DNA from: JANNAT01 sp031384605
GTDB taxonomy: Bacteria; Pseudomonadota; Alphaproteobacteria; Rhodobacterales; Rhodobacteraceae
Assembly: GCA_031384605.1 (NCBI GenBank)
Contig: JANNAT010000088.1
Location: 1 to 32,324, forward strand
DNA length: 32,324 nucleotides
Reading direction: 5' to 3'
The notes beneath the pieces are model-generated. The model was not told the origin of the DNA, did not search any database, and saw only the letters and a list, made by a program, of their open reading frames with translations. The number at the start of each line of letters is the position of its first letter. The first letter of the stretch is position 1. The position numbers and the translations under genes were made by a program. Below, piece by piece: positions 17,268 to 24,952 of the stretch.

Positions 17268-18722
17268 ATGGTTTCGCGCGTTATTCCGGTTGATGCCTTT
17301 GATCTGGTGATCTTCGGCGGCACGGGTGATCTGGCCCGACGCAAGATTTTGCCCGGCCTTTATCGCCGCTTTCTTGCGGGGCAAATGACGCCTGACAGCC
17401 GAATCATTGGGGCTGCCCGCGCCGATCTGACCGAAGCCGTATATCGCGCGCAAGTCACTGCTTCGATTGCTGAATTTGTGCCAGAGACCCGGCGCGATGC
17501 CGCTGCGATCGCACAGTTTGTTGACCGGATCCATTATGTGTCAATTGACGCTACCGGCACCGGCGGTTGGGCAAAGCTGAAGGGCCTGATGCGCGAAAAC
17601 GTGGTGCAAGCGTTTTATTTCTCAGTCGCACCTGCCTTGTTCGGCGATATTGCCGAACGGCTGCATCTGCATAAGATTGCCGATGCCTGGAGCCGGATCG
17701 TGGTGGAAAAGCCGTTTGGCCGTGATCTGGCCTCGGCCCGCGCATTGAACGCCGTGCTGGCGCTGCATTTCACCGAAGCGCAGATTTACCGCATCGACCA
17801 TTATCTTGGCAAAGAAACCGTGCAAAACCTGATGGCGGTGCGCTTTGCCAATATCTTGTTTGAACCGCTGTGGAAGTCGGAATTCATTGACCATGTCCAG
17901 ATCACCGTGGCCGAAACCGTGGGGGTTAACGGGCGCGGGGCCTATTATGACAAATCCGGTGCGATGCGCGATATGGTGCAAAACCATATGATGCAGCTGT
18001 TGTGCCTGATCGCGATGGAGCCGCCGTATCACTTTGATCCCGACGCTGTGCGCGATGAAAAGCTGAAGGTTATCCGGGCGCTGGAACCCGTGAAACCGCA
18101 AGACATCGTGCGCGGTCAGTATCTGCCTGGCGGTGGTGAGGGCGGCTTTGTTGAACATTCCGAAAACCCTGCCAGCAAGACCGAAAGCTATATCGCGTTG
18201 AAGGTGAATATAGCCAACTGGCGCTGGTCTGGCACGCCGTTTTATCTGCGTACCGGCAAACGGCTGCGCGCCCGGGCGTCTGAGATTGCGATCACCTTCA
18301 AACAGCCGCCGCATTCGATCTTTGATGATGCCAAGGGCTGGCTGGAAAACGTGCTGGTGATCCGGTTGCAGCCGAACGAAGGCATGAACCTGATGGTGAT
18401 GATCAAGGAACCGGGGCCGGGCGGCATGCGTCTTATGCAGGTGCCGCTGGACATGGCCTTTGCCGATGCGCTGGGTGAACACGCCGATGACGTGCCCGAC
18501 GCCTATGAGCGGCTAATCATGGATGTGATCCGGGGCAACCAGACCCTGTTCATGCGCGGCGATGAAGTTGAGGCCGCCTGGGCCTGGACCGATCCGATCA
18601 TTGCCGGATTCGAGGCGCGCGGTGACAAGCCCCAAGGCTATGATCCCGGATCTTCTGGGCCCGAGGATGCGTTGATGCTGATGCATCGCGATGGCCGGCG
18701 CTGGCGCGAGATCAAGGAATGA
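17268..18722 (+). CDS. zwf: Glucose-6-phosphate 1-dehydrogenase
   Basis: Zwf oxidises glucose-6-phosphate to 6-phosphogluconolactone with NAD(P)+, the entry to the oxidative pentose phosphate and Entner-Doudoroff routes. The 484-residue length is normal. The Rossmann nucleotide loop FGGTGDLARRK (residues 16-26), the substrate motif RIDHYLGKE (residues 175-183) and the catalytic base His240 in MVQNHMMQL are all present. ATG 17268 has GAGGA upstream. The stop overlaps the pgl start as ATGA, which indicates coupling. A LacI-like palindrome lies just upstream. Cofactor preference cannot be read with confidence. Confidence 0.96.
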   Translation: MVSRVIPVDAFDLVIFGGTGDLARRKILPGLYRRFLAGQMTPDSRIIGAARADLTEAVYRAQVTASIAEFVPETRRDAAAIAQFVDRIHYVSIDATGTGGWAKLKGLMRENVVQAFYFSVAPALFGDIAERLHLHKIADAWSRIVVEKPFGRDLASARALNAVLALHFTEAQIYRIDHYLGKETVQNLMAVRFANILFEPLWKSEFIDHVQITVAETVGVNGRGAYYDKSGAMRDMVQNHMMQLLCLIAMEPPYHFDPDAVRDEKLKVIRALEPVKPQDIVRGQYLPGGGEGGFVEHSENPASKTESYIALKVNIANWRWSGTPFYLRTGKRLRARASEIAITFKQPPHSIFDDAKGWLENVLVIRLQPNEGMNLMVMIKEPGPGGMRLMQVPLDMAFADALGEHADDVPDAYERLIMDVIRGNQTLFMRGDEVEAAWAWTDPIIAGFEARGDKPQGYDPGSSGPEDALMLMHRDGRRWREIKE

Positions 18723-19390
18723 ATTTCGTAACCTACCCCGACCGCGAAGCCCTGATGATCGGCGTGGCCGAGGCGATGGCGGGCGAATTGTCGGAATGCT
18801 TGCACCGCGAAGGGCGCGCGTCTTTGTCGGTGCCCGGTGGCACAACGCCGGGGCCGGTGTTTGATATACTGTCGGGCGTGCCTTTGGATTGGGCCAATGT
18901 TGCGGTGTTTTTGAACGATGAACGCTGGGTGGCCGACGACAGCCCGCGCTCAAACACCCGGTTGATCCGCGAAAGACTGCTGCGCGATCAGGCGGCGGCA
19001 GCACAGCTGATCCCGCTATATGCCAATTTTCCCACCCCCGAAGACGCGCTGCAGGCCCTGTCAGATGGCATTGCCCCGCATTTGCCGATCACGGTTTTGC
19101 TGCTGGGCATGGGGGCGGATATGCACACGGCAAGCCTGTTTCCCGGTGCCGATCTGCTGGCGCAGGCCTTGGCCAAAGACGCGCCAACGCTGATGGCCCT
19201 GCGGGCCGATGCGGCGGGTGAGCCGCGCATTACCCTGACTGCCCCTGTGCTGGCGGGGGCGATGCATATCCATATCCTGATCACCGGAACCGAAAAACGC
19301 ACCGCAATTCAGGCCGCCGCGCATCTGACGCCGCTTGAAGCACCGGTTCGGGTGGTTCTGGCCAACGCAACCGTTCATTGGGCAGAGTAA
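18719..19390 (+). CDS. pgl: 6-phosphogluconolactonase (DevB/Pgl type)
   Basis: Pgl hydrolyses 6-phosphogluconolactone, the Zwf product, to 6-phosphogluconate. The 223-residue protein has the NagB/Pgl-like fold with SLSVPGGTTPGPVFDIL (phosphate loop), VFLNDERWV, and LLLGMGADMHTASLFPGA, in which the usual GxGxDGHTASLFP appears as GMGADMHTASLFP. The His is retained, while the common DGH is DMH, a mild variation. It sits between zwf (4-base overlap) and pgi (3-base gap), the normal context for this gene. Confidence 0.94.
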   Translation: MNFVTYPDREALMIGVAEAMAGELSECLHREGRASLSVPGGTTPGPVFDILSGVPLDWANVAVFLNDERWVADDSPRSNTRLIRERLLRDQAAAAQLIPLYANFPTPEDALQALSDGIAPHLPITVLLLGMGADMHTASLFPGADLLAQALAKDAPTLMALRADAAGEPRITLTAPVLAGAMHIHILITGTEKRTAIQAAAHLTPLEAPVRVVLANATVHWAE

Positions 19391-19393
19391 GCC

Positions 19394-20998
19394 ATGCAAA
19401 CCAAGTGGAAACAGCTTGAAGATCATCACGCAACTTACCGTGATCGTTCGATTATTTCGTTGTTTGGCGATGAGACCCGCGCCGCCGGATTTTCAATTTC
19501 AACGCCTGATATATTGTTTGATTATTCCAAAACCAACATTGATGCGGCGGCAAAAGCGATGCTGATTGATCTGGCAACGGCGTCTGGCGTGGCGGAAAAA
19601 CGTGCGGCGATGTATGGCGGTGAGGCGATCAATGTCACCGAAGGCCGCGCGGTTCTGCACACGGCCTTGCGCGCGCCTGCGGGCACCCAAGTGATGTATG
19701 AAGGCGCGGATGTGATGCCCGAGATTCACGCCACCAAGGCGCGGATGGCCGCCTTTGCGCAAAATGTGCGGGCAGGGCGGATCACGGGCCAAGGCGGGGC
19801 GATCACAGATGTGGTCAACATCGGCATTGGGGGGTCCGATCTTGGCCCGGCCATGGCGACTTTGGCGCTGGCCCCTTACCATGACGGCCCGCGCCTGCAT
19901 TACGTAAGCAACGTGGACGGCGCGCATATCCACGACACGTTGCGCGGGCTGAACCCGGCCACGACGCTGGTGATCGTAGCATCAAAGACGTTTACCACGA
20001 TTGAAACGATGACCAACGCGCAAACCGCACGTGATTGGATGGCGAAAATCGTTACCAATCCCGGCGCGCAATTCGCCGCAGTGTCAACCTCAGCCGAGAA
20101 AACCGCCGCGTTCGGCATTGATCCTGCACGGGTATTCGGGTTCGAAGACTGGGTTGGCGGGCGCTATTCTTTGTGGGGCCCGATTGGTCTGGGTGTCATG
20201 CTGGCAGTTGGCCCGGACGGGTTCGACGCGTTTCTGGCGGGCGGCTACGACATGGATCAGCAGTTTCTGACAGCCCCCTTTGATCAAAATCTGCCGGTAA
20301 TGCTGGCCTTGGTCGGCATTTGGCACAACCAGATCTGCGGTTACACAACGCGGGCAGTTTTGCCCTATGATCAACGCCTTAGCCGTCTGCCAGCCTATTT
20401 GCAGCAACTGGAAATGGAATCCAACGGCAAGCGTGTGGCCCTGGATGGCAGTGATTTGCCCACCCATTCCGGCCCTGTCGTCTGGGGGGAACCCGGCACC
20501 AACGGCCAGCACGCGTTTTACCAGCTGATCCACCAAGGCACCCGCGTGGTGCCGTGCGAATTTCTGGTGGCAAAGCGTGGCCACGAGGCGGATCTGGCGC
20601 ATCAGCATCTGCTGTTGGTGTCGAACTGTCTGGCCCAATCCGAGGCGTTGATGCGCGGGCGCAGTCTGACAGAGGCTACCACGATCATGGCCAAACGTGG
20701 TTTGACCGGTGCGGAATTGGAAACCCAAGCCCGCCACCGCGTGTTTCCCGGCAACCGCCCCAGCACCACGCTGGCCTACGATCAATTGACGCCCTTTACC
20801 CTCGGCCAGATCATCGCACTTTATGAACACCGGGTGTTTGTCGAAGGCGTGATTTTGGGGATCAATTCCTACGATCAATGGGGGGTGGAACTGGGCAAAG
20901 AACTGGCGCTGGCCTTGCAACCTATTCTGGAAGGCAGTCAATCTGCGGCGCAAAAAGACGGATCAACGCGGGCACTTGTCGATTATCTTACGGTCTAA
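19394..20998 (+). CDS. pgi: Glucose-6-phosphate isomerase
   Basis: Pgi interconverts glucose-6-phosphate and fructose-6-phosphate. The 534-residue protein carries the family signatures: IGIGGSDLGPAMATLAL, VASKTFTTIETMTNAQ (phosphate-binding loop), GGRYSLWGPIGLGVML, GEPGTNGQHAFYQLIHQGT and the C-terminal VILGINSYDQWGVELGKELA. Clustering with zwf and pgl suggests that it feeds fructose-6-phosphate back to glucose-6-phosphate for the Entner-Doudoroff route, a common arrangement in roseobacters; edd and eda are not in this window. The dispersed element follows the stop on the opposite strand. Confidence 0.97.
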   Translation: MQTKWKQLEDHHATYRDRSIISLFGDETRAAGFSISTPDILFDYSKTNIDAAAKAMLIDLATASGVAEKRAAMYGGEAINVTEGRAVLHTALRAPAGTQVMYEGADVMPEIHATKARMAAFAQNVRAGRITGQGGAITDVVNIGIGGSDLGPAMATLALAPYHDGPRLHYVSNVDGAHIHDTLRGLNPATTLVIVASKTFTTIETMTNAQTARDWMAKIVTNPGAQFAAVSTSAEKTAAFGIDPARVFGFEDWVGGRYSLWGPIGLGVMLAVGPDGFDAFLAGGYDMDQQFLTAPFDQNLPVMLALVGIWHNQICGYTTRAVLPYDQRLSRLPAYLQQLEMESNGKRVALDGSDLPTHSGPVVWGEPGTNGQHAFYQLIHQGTRVVPCEFLVAKRGHEADLAHQHLLLVSNCLAQSEALMRGRSLTEATTIMAKRGLTGAELETQARHRVFPGNRPSTTLAYDQLTPFTLGQIIALYEHRVFVEGVILGINSYDQWGVELGKELALALQPILEGSQSAAQKDGSTRALVDYLTV

Positions 20999-21002
20999 GC
21001 CG

Positions 21003-21080
21003 CTTCATTTTGGCGAAAATACTCACAGGGGGATGCCAGAATTGCTGCTGCCATTCTGGCTGGGGGGCAGTCGCCCCCCC
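21003..21080 (-). repeat. Dispersed hairpin-plus-tail element, copy 2
   Basis: Read on the minus strand just after the ridA stop, this copy has a 7-bp G/C hairpin (GGGGGGC 21062-21068 with GCCCCCC 21073-21079), a second hairpin GCCAGAAT (21035-21042)/ATTCTGGC (21053-21060), and then the tail GTGAGTATTTTCGCCAAAAT plus GAAG. The order of parts equals copy 3, but the second hairpin has a wholly different sequence. It may end ridA transcription, and pgi converges on it from the other side. Confidence 0.65.
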
Positions 21081-21088
21081 CGACTTTC

Positions 21089-21439
21089 TTAACGCAATGC
21101 CGCCACAACGATCACTTCGACGGCATAATCCGGCGTGGCCAATTTCGCCTCGCCCGTGGCACGCGCGGGCGTATGGCCCTGCGGCACCCAGGCATCCCAA
21201 ACACCGTTCATCTCCGCAAAATTCGCCATATCAGCCAGCCAGATTTGTGCCGACAGAATACGGGTTTTATCCGTGCCTGCCTCGGCCAGAATCCGGTCCA
21301 CTTCGGCCAGACAGGTGGCGGTTTGGGCGGCCACCGATTCGCCGGGGTTGCCGACTTGGCCCGCCACCCAGACGATGCCGTTATAGCACGAAGCCTCGCT
21401 CATGCGCTTGCCGGTGCCGATGCGTTTGATATCGCTCAT
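21089..21439 (-). CDS. RidA-family (YjgF/YER057c/UK114) protein
   Basis: The 116-residue protein belongs to the RidA family, trimeric deaminases that hydrolyse reactive enamine/imine intermediates released by PLP enzymes. Visible marks are NGIVWVAGQVG, ATCLAEVDRILAEAG and the C-terminal TPARATGEAKLATPDYAVEV; the family's active-site Arg appears to be the R of TPAR. The wording fits a RidA subfamily paralogue rather than canonical RidA, so enzyme activity is likely but not certain. ATG 21439 is chosen because AAAGGA precedes it at good spacing; the frame is open to 21487 but the extra residues are not family-like. It lies downstream of tRNA-Gly on the same strand. Confidence 0.87.
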   Translation of the reverse strand: MSDIKRIGTGKRMSEASCYNGIVWVAGQVGNPGESVAAQTATCLAEVDRILAEAGTDKTRILSAQIWLADMANFAEMNGVWDAWVPQGHTPARATGEAKLATPDYAVEVIVVAALR

Positions 21440-21498
21440 GTGAAGTCCTTTGCTGAATTTGCACTGCTTTACCGCAGCGCGCGCCAAAGGAAAAGGGA

Positions 21499-21572
21499 TG
21501 GAGCGGGTGAAGGGAATCGAACCCTCGTATTCAGCTTGGGAAGCTGCTGCTCTGCCATTGAGCTACACCCGC
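21499..21572 (-). tRNA. tRNA-Gly (anticodon CCC)
   Basis: On the minus strand the sequence folds as a complete cloverleaf: acceptor GCGGGTG paired with CACCCGC, D arm GCTC...GAGC, anticodon stem around the loop TTCCCAA (anticodon CCC), T arm GAGGG-TTCGATT-CCCTT, discriminator T and an encoded CCA. It closely resembles E. coli tRNA-Gly(CCC). It reads GGG codons. Confidence 0.95.
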
Positions 21573-21593
21573 ATTGCCCTTCGATTAGGCCAA

Positions 21594-21621
21594 GCCAGAC
21601 CTGCCGTCAAGCAGGTCTGGC
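21594..21621 (-). terminator. Hairpin after the VWA gene (possible terminator)
   Basis: A perfect 11-bp stem GCCAGACCTGC (21594-21604)/GCAGGTCTGGC (21611-21621) with a 6-base loop lies between the VWA stop and the 5' end of tRNA-Gly. The following minus-strand bases (TTGGCCTAATC) form only a weak T tract, so it may be a terminator or an RNA-processing structure. Confidence 0.55.
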
Positions 21622-21628
21622 AATCGGG

Positions 21629-23296
21629 TCATGGCAAGTTCAGCGCCACTTCACCGCGCTCGCCCGCCGTCACCGTCACGGTGGCCTCAACCGGCACGCC
21701 GCCGTCGCGGGTGGCCACCACCAGATAATCCCCCCCCGGCACCGTCAGGGTTTTTTCCTGCGTATAGTCAAAGTTCAGTGATTTGCGGCTGCCATCCAGC
21801 GCAGGTTTGGCCGCGAACACCTCTATCGAATAGGCACCGGGGGCTGCGGCAAACAACACACCGGCCTGTAAAATCGCTGTAACTTCAACGCGTTCGCCCA
21901 GTTTAGCGGTAAACGGCACGTCGATGGTTGCGACATCAATCGAAACCGTCGCCAGATAATCACCTGGCGGCAGGGTAAATGCTTTGCCCGGCCCGTAATC
22001 GGTGGTGATCTGTTTGCGGCTGCCATCCAGCGCCATTTTCGCCTCGAATAAATCCACCCGCAAATTGCCGCTTTCGATGATCATGCCTTCTACGTAATAG
22101 GCATTAACCACGGCAACCCCTGACCCGATGATCACATCGCGGTCCAGAATTTGTCCCGGCGTCAGGGTAAGGGTTTCGGTCACCGACGCAGACCCCAGAC
22201 TGGCCGTCAGGATCGTGTCACCAGCGTTCAGATAAATCCGGGTATCGCCGTAATAGGTCGTGTTCAACCCGGCAGCATTGCTGAATTGCAGGCCTGCGTT
22301 TGCCTCAATCGGCCCATCGGCAGCACCTTTGGGGTGCAATAGCACTTTGGCCGCGTTCAACACAATCTCGGGGCGCGCCAGCACCTCGGCGGTCACCGTG
22401 ACATCTTGCTGTGCGGTGGCCTTGTCGATTGTCAGCATCACGCGGTAAGTGCCGGGTTTCAGTAAGGTTTTGAAATCGTTGTAATCTATCAAAACCCGCT
22501 CGCCGGTGGTGCCATCGGCGTTTATGTTGTGAATTTCCCATTGCAGATCGCTGAAATCATCCGGAACCGCCACACCGGGGGCCAGCAGGGCGGTGGGGGC
22601 AAAGTTGAACTCCAGCGCCGCAGCAACGGGTTCAGGTTCTGCTTCCGGCTCTGGCTGGGCTAAATCAACCGCCGTCAGCACAGTGGTTTGCAAGGCATCA
22701 GTCAGCCCGGCCATATCAGCGGCGGTGATGTAAAGCCCCCCTGTGTTGGTGGCCAGACAAGAAACTTGTTTGCCCTCGTCTTCGGTCAGGCCAAAACCCA
22801 CCACATGGGCGGTGAAATCAACGCCCGACGCCTCTAATTCCAGCCCCAGCGCGCAAGGGTCGGCATCGCAGGTTTCAATGCCGTCGGTGATCAGGATGAC
22901 GGTGACTTTTTCCTCGGTTGATCGCAGCTCTGCAGCGGCCATTCGCACGGCATCGGTCAGCGGGGTTTTGCCGAGGAATTGCAGGTTGGCTGCGGCATCG
23001 GAAATCGCCTGCGCGGTGCCTGCCGCGGGCGGCACAATCAGTTCGATATCCGCGCAAGACCCCTTTTCGCGGTGGCCATAGGCGATCAGGCCCAGTTCGG
23101 TTTCGGGTGGGATGGATTTCAACACTTCGGTCAGCGACGCGCGGGCAATCTCCAGTTTGGTCTGCCCGCCGATTTGGCCCCACATCGACCCTGACGCATC
23201 CAGCACGATGATCGACCGACCCTCGGACAGCGCAATCTGCGGCATCAATAACGCCGCCGCCACCGCCATGCGGCGCAAAATGCACAATACCTGCAT
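21629..23296 (-). CDS. Secreted von Willebrand factor type A domain protein
   Basis: The 555-residue protein from ATG 23296 begins with a signal peptide (about residues 1-24, RRMAVAAALLMPQIALSEG). A VWA domain follows (about 27-220) with an intact MIDAS metal site start, VLDASGSMWGQIGG, and the later TDGIETCDADPCALGLEL. A Pro/Glu-rich linker (QPEPEAEPEPVAA) leads to beta-rich repeats. Two C-terminal repeats share AxxALDGSRK, DY, a TLPPGDYL-like segment and a GERVEVT-like end, at about 440-500 and 505-555. It probably acts in the periplasm or outside the cell in protein binding; the partner is unknown. A frame extension to 23446 is rejected because AAAGGA and a signal peptide mark ATG 23296. 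It lies beside the FAS1 protein gene but has its own promoter candidate. Confidence 0.85.
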   Translation of the reverse strand: MQVLCILRRMAVAAALLMPQIALSEGRSIIVLDASGSMWGQIGGQTKLEIARASLTEVLKSIPPETELGLIAYGHREKGSCADIELIVPPAAGTAQAISDAAANLQFLGKTPLTDAVRMAAAELRSTEEKVTVILITDGIETCDADPCALGLELEASGVDFTAHVVGFGLTEDEGKQVSCLATNTGGLYITAADMAGLTDALQTTVLTAVDLAQPEPEAEPEPVAAALEFNFAPTALLAPGVAVPDDFSDLQWEIHNINADGTTGERVLIDYNDFKTLLKPGTYRVMLTIDKATAQQDVTVTAEVLARPEIVLNAAKVLLHPKGAADGPIEANAGLQFSNAAGLNTTYYGDTRIYLNAGDTILTASLGSASVTETLTLTPGQILDRDVIIGSGVAVVNAYYVEGMIIESGNLRVDLFEAKMALDGSRKQITTDYGPGKAFTLPPGDYLATVSIDVATIDVPFTAKLGERVEVTAILQAGVLFAAAPGAYSIEVFAAKPALDGSRKSLNFDYTQEKTLTVPGGDYLVVATRDGGVPVEATVTVTAGERGEVALNLP

Positions 23297-23333
23297 CCCT
23301 ACATTCCTTTGAAACAGCCCGATCAATGCAAAA

Positions 23334-23362
23334 ATTCTAACCCTAACACCGCACAAAAGCAA
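23334..23362 (-). promoter_or_regulatory. Possible promoter of the VWA gene
   Basis: On the minus strand TTGCTT (23362-23357), a 17-base spacer and TAGAAT (23339-23334) precede the VWA start by about 38 bases. The -35 box touches the end of the FAS1-gene terminator, as expected for adjacent independent units. Confidence 0.4.
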
Positions 23363-23391
23363 AGGGCCTTCGGGGTAACCGAAGGCCCTTT
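23361..23391 (-). terminator. Strong terminator downstream of the FAS1 gene
   Basis: A perfect 13-bp stem AAAGGGCCTTCGG (23361-23373)/CCGAAGGCCCTTT (23379-23391) with loop GGTAA lies 90 bases after the FAS1 stop. On the minus strand it is followed by a T-rich GCTTTTG. Confidence 0.8.
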
Positions 23392-23480
23392 CCCGGGCAA
23401 AGCTGTTCAGAGTGGGGACAGGTTGCAGTTTGGCCCGGGGTGCCAAGGCGGAATGTGACCTTTCCGCCCAGAACGCCGTG

Positions 23481-24026
23481 TTACATTTTTGGCAACAGCA
23501 CGGTGTCGATCACATGGATCACGCCGTTGGATTGCTTGACGTCGGCGATGGTGACGGTGCCCATGTTGCCCATTTCGTCTTCGATCATCACTTTGCCGTC
23601 TTTGGACGACAGGGTGAATTCGCAGCCGCCAACGGTTTTGACCTTATGCTTGCCACCATCGGCATCAATCATGCCCATGATATCGCCCGACATCGCGTTG
23701 CCAGCAATGACATGGCAAGTCAGGATTTTCACCAGTTGATCTTTGTTTTCAGGCTTGAGCAGGGTTTCAACGGTGCCTGCGGGCAGTTTTGCAAAGGCGT
23801 CATTGGTCGGGGCCAACACGGTGAACGGGCCAGCACCGGACAGCGTTTCGACCAGACCAGCGGCGGTAACGGCCGCGACAAGCGTGGTGTGATCAGCAGA
23901 ATTTACAGCGTTTTCAACGATGTTTTTGTCTTCAAACATCGCAGCGCCGCCAACCATCGGGTTTTCTGCCATGGCAAGACCGGTGGACAGGGCAAGAATC
24001 GCAGTCGCCAAACGAAGAGTTTTCAT
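23481..24026 (-). CDS. Secreted fasciclin (FAS1) domain protein
   Basis: The 181-residue protein has a Sec signal peptide (MKTLRLATAILALSTGLAMA, cleavage expected after residue 20) and one FAS1 domain (about 38-180). The FAS1 hallmarks are H1, GPFTVLAPTNDAFAKLP, and H2, NGVIHVIDTVLLP, at the extreme C-terminus. Such single-domain secreted FAS1 proteins serve in adhesion or surface functions, but the exact role is unknown. AAGGAG precedes the ATG. Its neighbours are an RskA-like anti-sigma factor and an ECF sigma factor. In mycobacteria SigK and RskA control FAS1 proteins MPT70/MPT83, so regulation by this sigma pair is a good hypothesis. Two Cys in the mature part (C104 and C134) could form a disulfide. 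Confidence 0.92.
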   Translation of the reverse strand: MKTLRLATAILALSTGLAMAENPMVGGAAMFEDKNIVENAVNSADHTTLVAAVTAAGLVETLSGAGPFTVLAPTNDAFAKLPAGTVETLLKPENKDQLVKILTCHVIAGNAMSGDIMGMIDADGGKHKVKTVGGCEFTLSSKDGKVMIEDEMGNMGTVTIADVKQSNGVIHVIDTVLLPKM

Positions 24027-24074
24027 GGGGTAGCTCCTTGTTGCTGAGGCGAGCCTTTCTCGCCTTCATATGGA

Positions 24075-24102
24075 CTTACGGGGGCATCAGGCGGGAAGTT
24101 TC
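24075..24102 (-). promoter_or_regulatory. Candidate ECF-type promoter of the FAS1 gene
   Basis: Minus strand: GAAACTT (24102-24096), a 15-base spacer, then CGTAAG (24080-24075), followed by a leader of about 40 bases. A -35 with an AAC core and a -10 with CGT resemble ECF promoters (GGAAC...CGT type). The assignment to the sigma factor at 24949-25488 is inference; no matching copy was seen before the sigma gene itself. Confidence 0.4.
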
Positions 24103-24172
24103 AGGCTTGGTGAAAAAAGTTTGAAAGAAGGGGATTTATTTTGCGCCGGGTCTTCGCTGCCCCAACAAAGCC

Positions 24173-24245
24173 GGGGGTTTCACACCCCAAGCGGCAATCG
24201 CAATGGCGATTGCCGCCTCCCCGTGGAGTATTTGGGCCAAAATGA
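24173..24245 (+). repeat. Dispersed hairpin-plus-tail element, copy 3
   Basis: Plus strand: hairpin GGGG-tttcaca-CCCC (24174-24188), then a perfect 11-bp hairpin GCGGCAATCGC (24191-24201)/GCGATTGCCGC (24206-24216) with loop AATG, then TCCCCGTGGA and the tail GTATTTGGGCCAAAATGAA (24227-24245). Both flanking genes are on the minus strand, so the element faces opposite to local transcription. It occupies much of the 257-base gap between the FAS1 and anti-sigma genes; the remainder holds the FAS1 promoter region. Confidence 0.65.
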
Positions 24246-24283
24246 ATGGAAATTTTAGATAAGTTGTCGGGGTTGTCCGGGTG

Positions 24284-24952
24284 TCAGACGCCGATTTGGG
24301 CAGCCATGATCACCGGGCCGGTTGGCGCACCTGTGGTTGACCCGCCGGTGGGTTCTACTGATACGGCCAATGTCCAGCCGGGGGGTGGGGTTGGGTAGGT
24401 CAGGGTTAACGCCGTGCGGTCAAGCAGGCCCAGCGATACCGGGGCGGCATCGGGTGCGATGATCCACAATTGGTGAACTTTGCCGGTTGGGGCGGCGTCG
24501 CCAGCCACCCGCGTGATGGTCAAGGCCCCGTCACCATAGCGCGCCTCATAGATCAGGTTGGCGATATCGCTGGCAGGATCGGCGGCAAGGGTGGCGACCA
24601 ATTGCGCAGGCGGGGTCGATTGGGGCAAGGCGAAGAACAGGGCCACACTTGCGGCAACGGCGGCACCGGCCAGCCAGCCGAACCAATTGCGCGCGGGTTT
24701 GGTGGGGGTTGGGAACAACCGCGCTTCGATCTGCGGCAGCAGGTTGGGGGCGGGCACCTCGGCATAGTCATCGTTCAGGCCGGACAAGCGGTTTTGCCAA
24801 TCCGCCACCAGGGCCGCAAAGCCTGCATCAGATTTCAGCCGCGCCCCGGCCGTGCTGCGTTCGGCCAGATCAAGCGTGCCCAGCACATATTCGGCGGCCA
24901 GTGCGTCATCTTCAGGGATGCCATCATCGGTTGGAAAGGAGGTATCGGTCAT
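24284..24952 (-). CDS. RskA-like anti-sigma factor
   Basis: The 222-residue single-pass membrane protein has an N-terminal cytoplasmic anti-sigma segment (EDDALAAEYVLGTLDLAERS, FAALVADWQNRLSGLNDDYA), a transmembrane helix at about residues 91-111 (WFGWLAGAAVAASVALFFAL) and a periplasmic RskA domain (VHQLWIIAPDAAPVSLGLL, LAVSVEPTGGSTTGAPTGPV). There is no zinc HxxxCxxC motif, as is usual for RskA types. It should hold the ECF sigma factor inactive until regulated proteolysis releases it. Its ATG at 24952 overlaps the sigma stop as ATGA, with AAGGAG a little upstream; the alternative start four codons earlier (24964) is less likely. The neighbouring FAS1 gene is a probable regulon member. Confidence 0.9.
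   Translation of the reverse strand: MTDTSFPTDDGIPEDDALAAEYVLGTLDLAERSTAGARLKSDAGFAALVADWQNRLSGLNDDYAEVPAPNLLPQIEARLFPTPTKPARNWFGWLAGAAVAASVALFFALPQSTPPAQLVATLAADPASDIANLIYEARYGDGALTITRVAGDAAPTGKVHQLWIIAPDAAPVSLGLLDRTALTLTYPTPPPGWTLAVSVEPTGGSTTGAPTGPVIMAAQIGV

Noticed and set aside
21499..21572. tRNA-Gly and tRNA-Pro as integration sites of a mobile island
   Set aside because: No integrase, no direct repeat of the tRNA 3' end and no change in gene character were found next to either tRNA.
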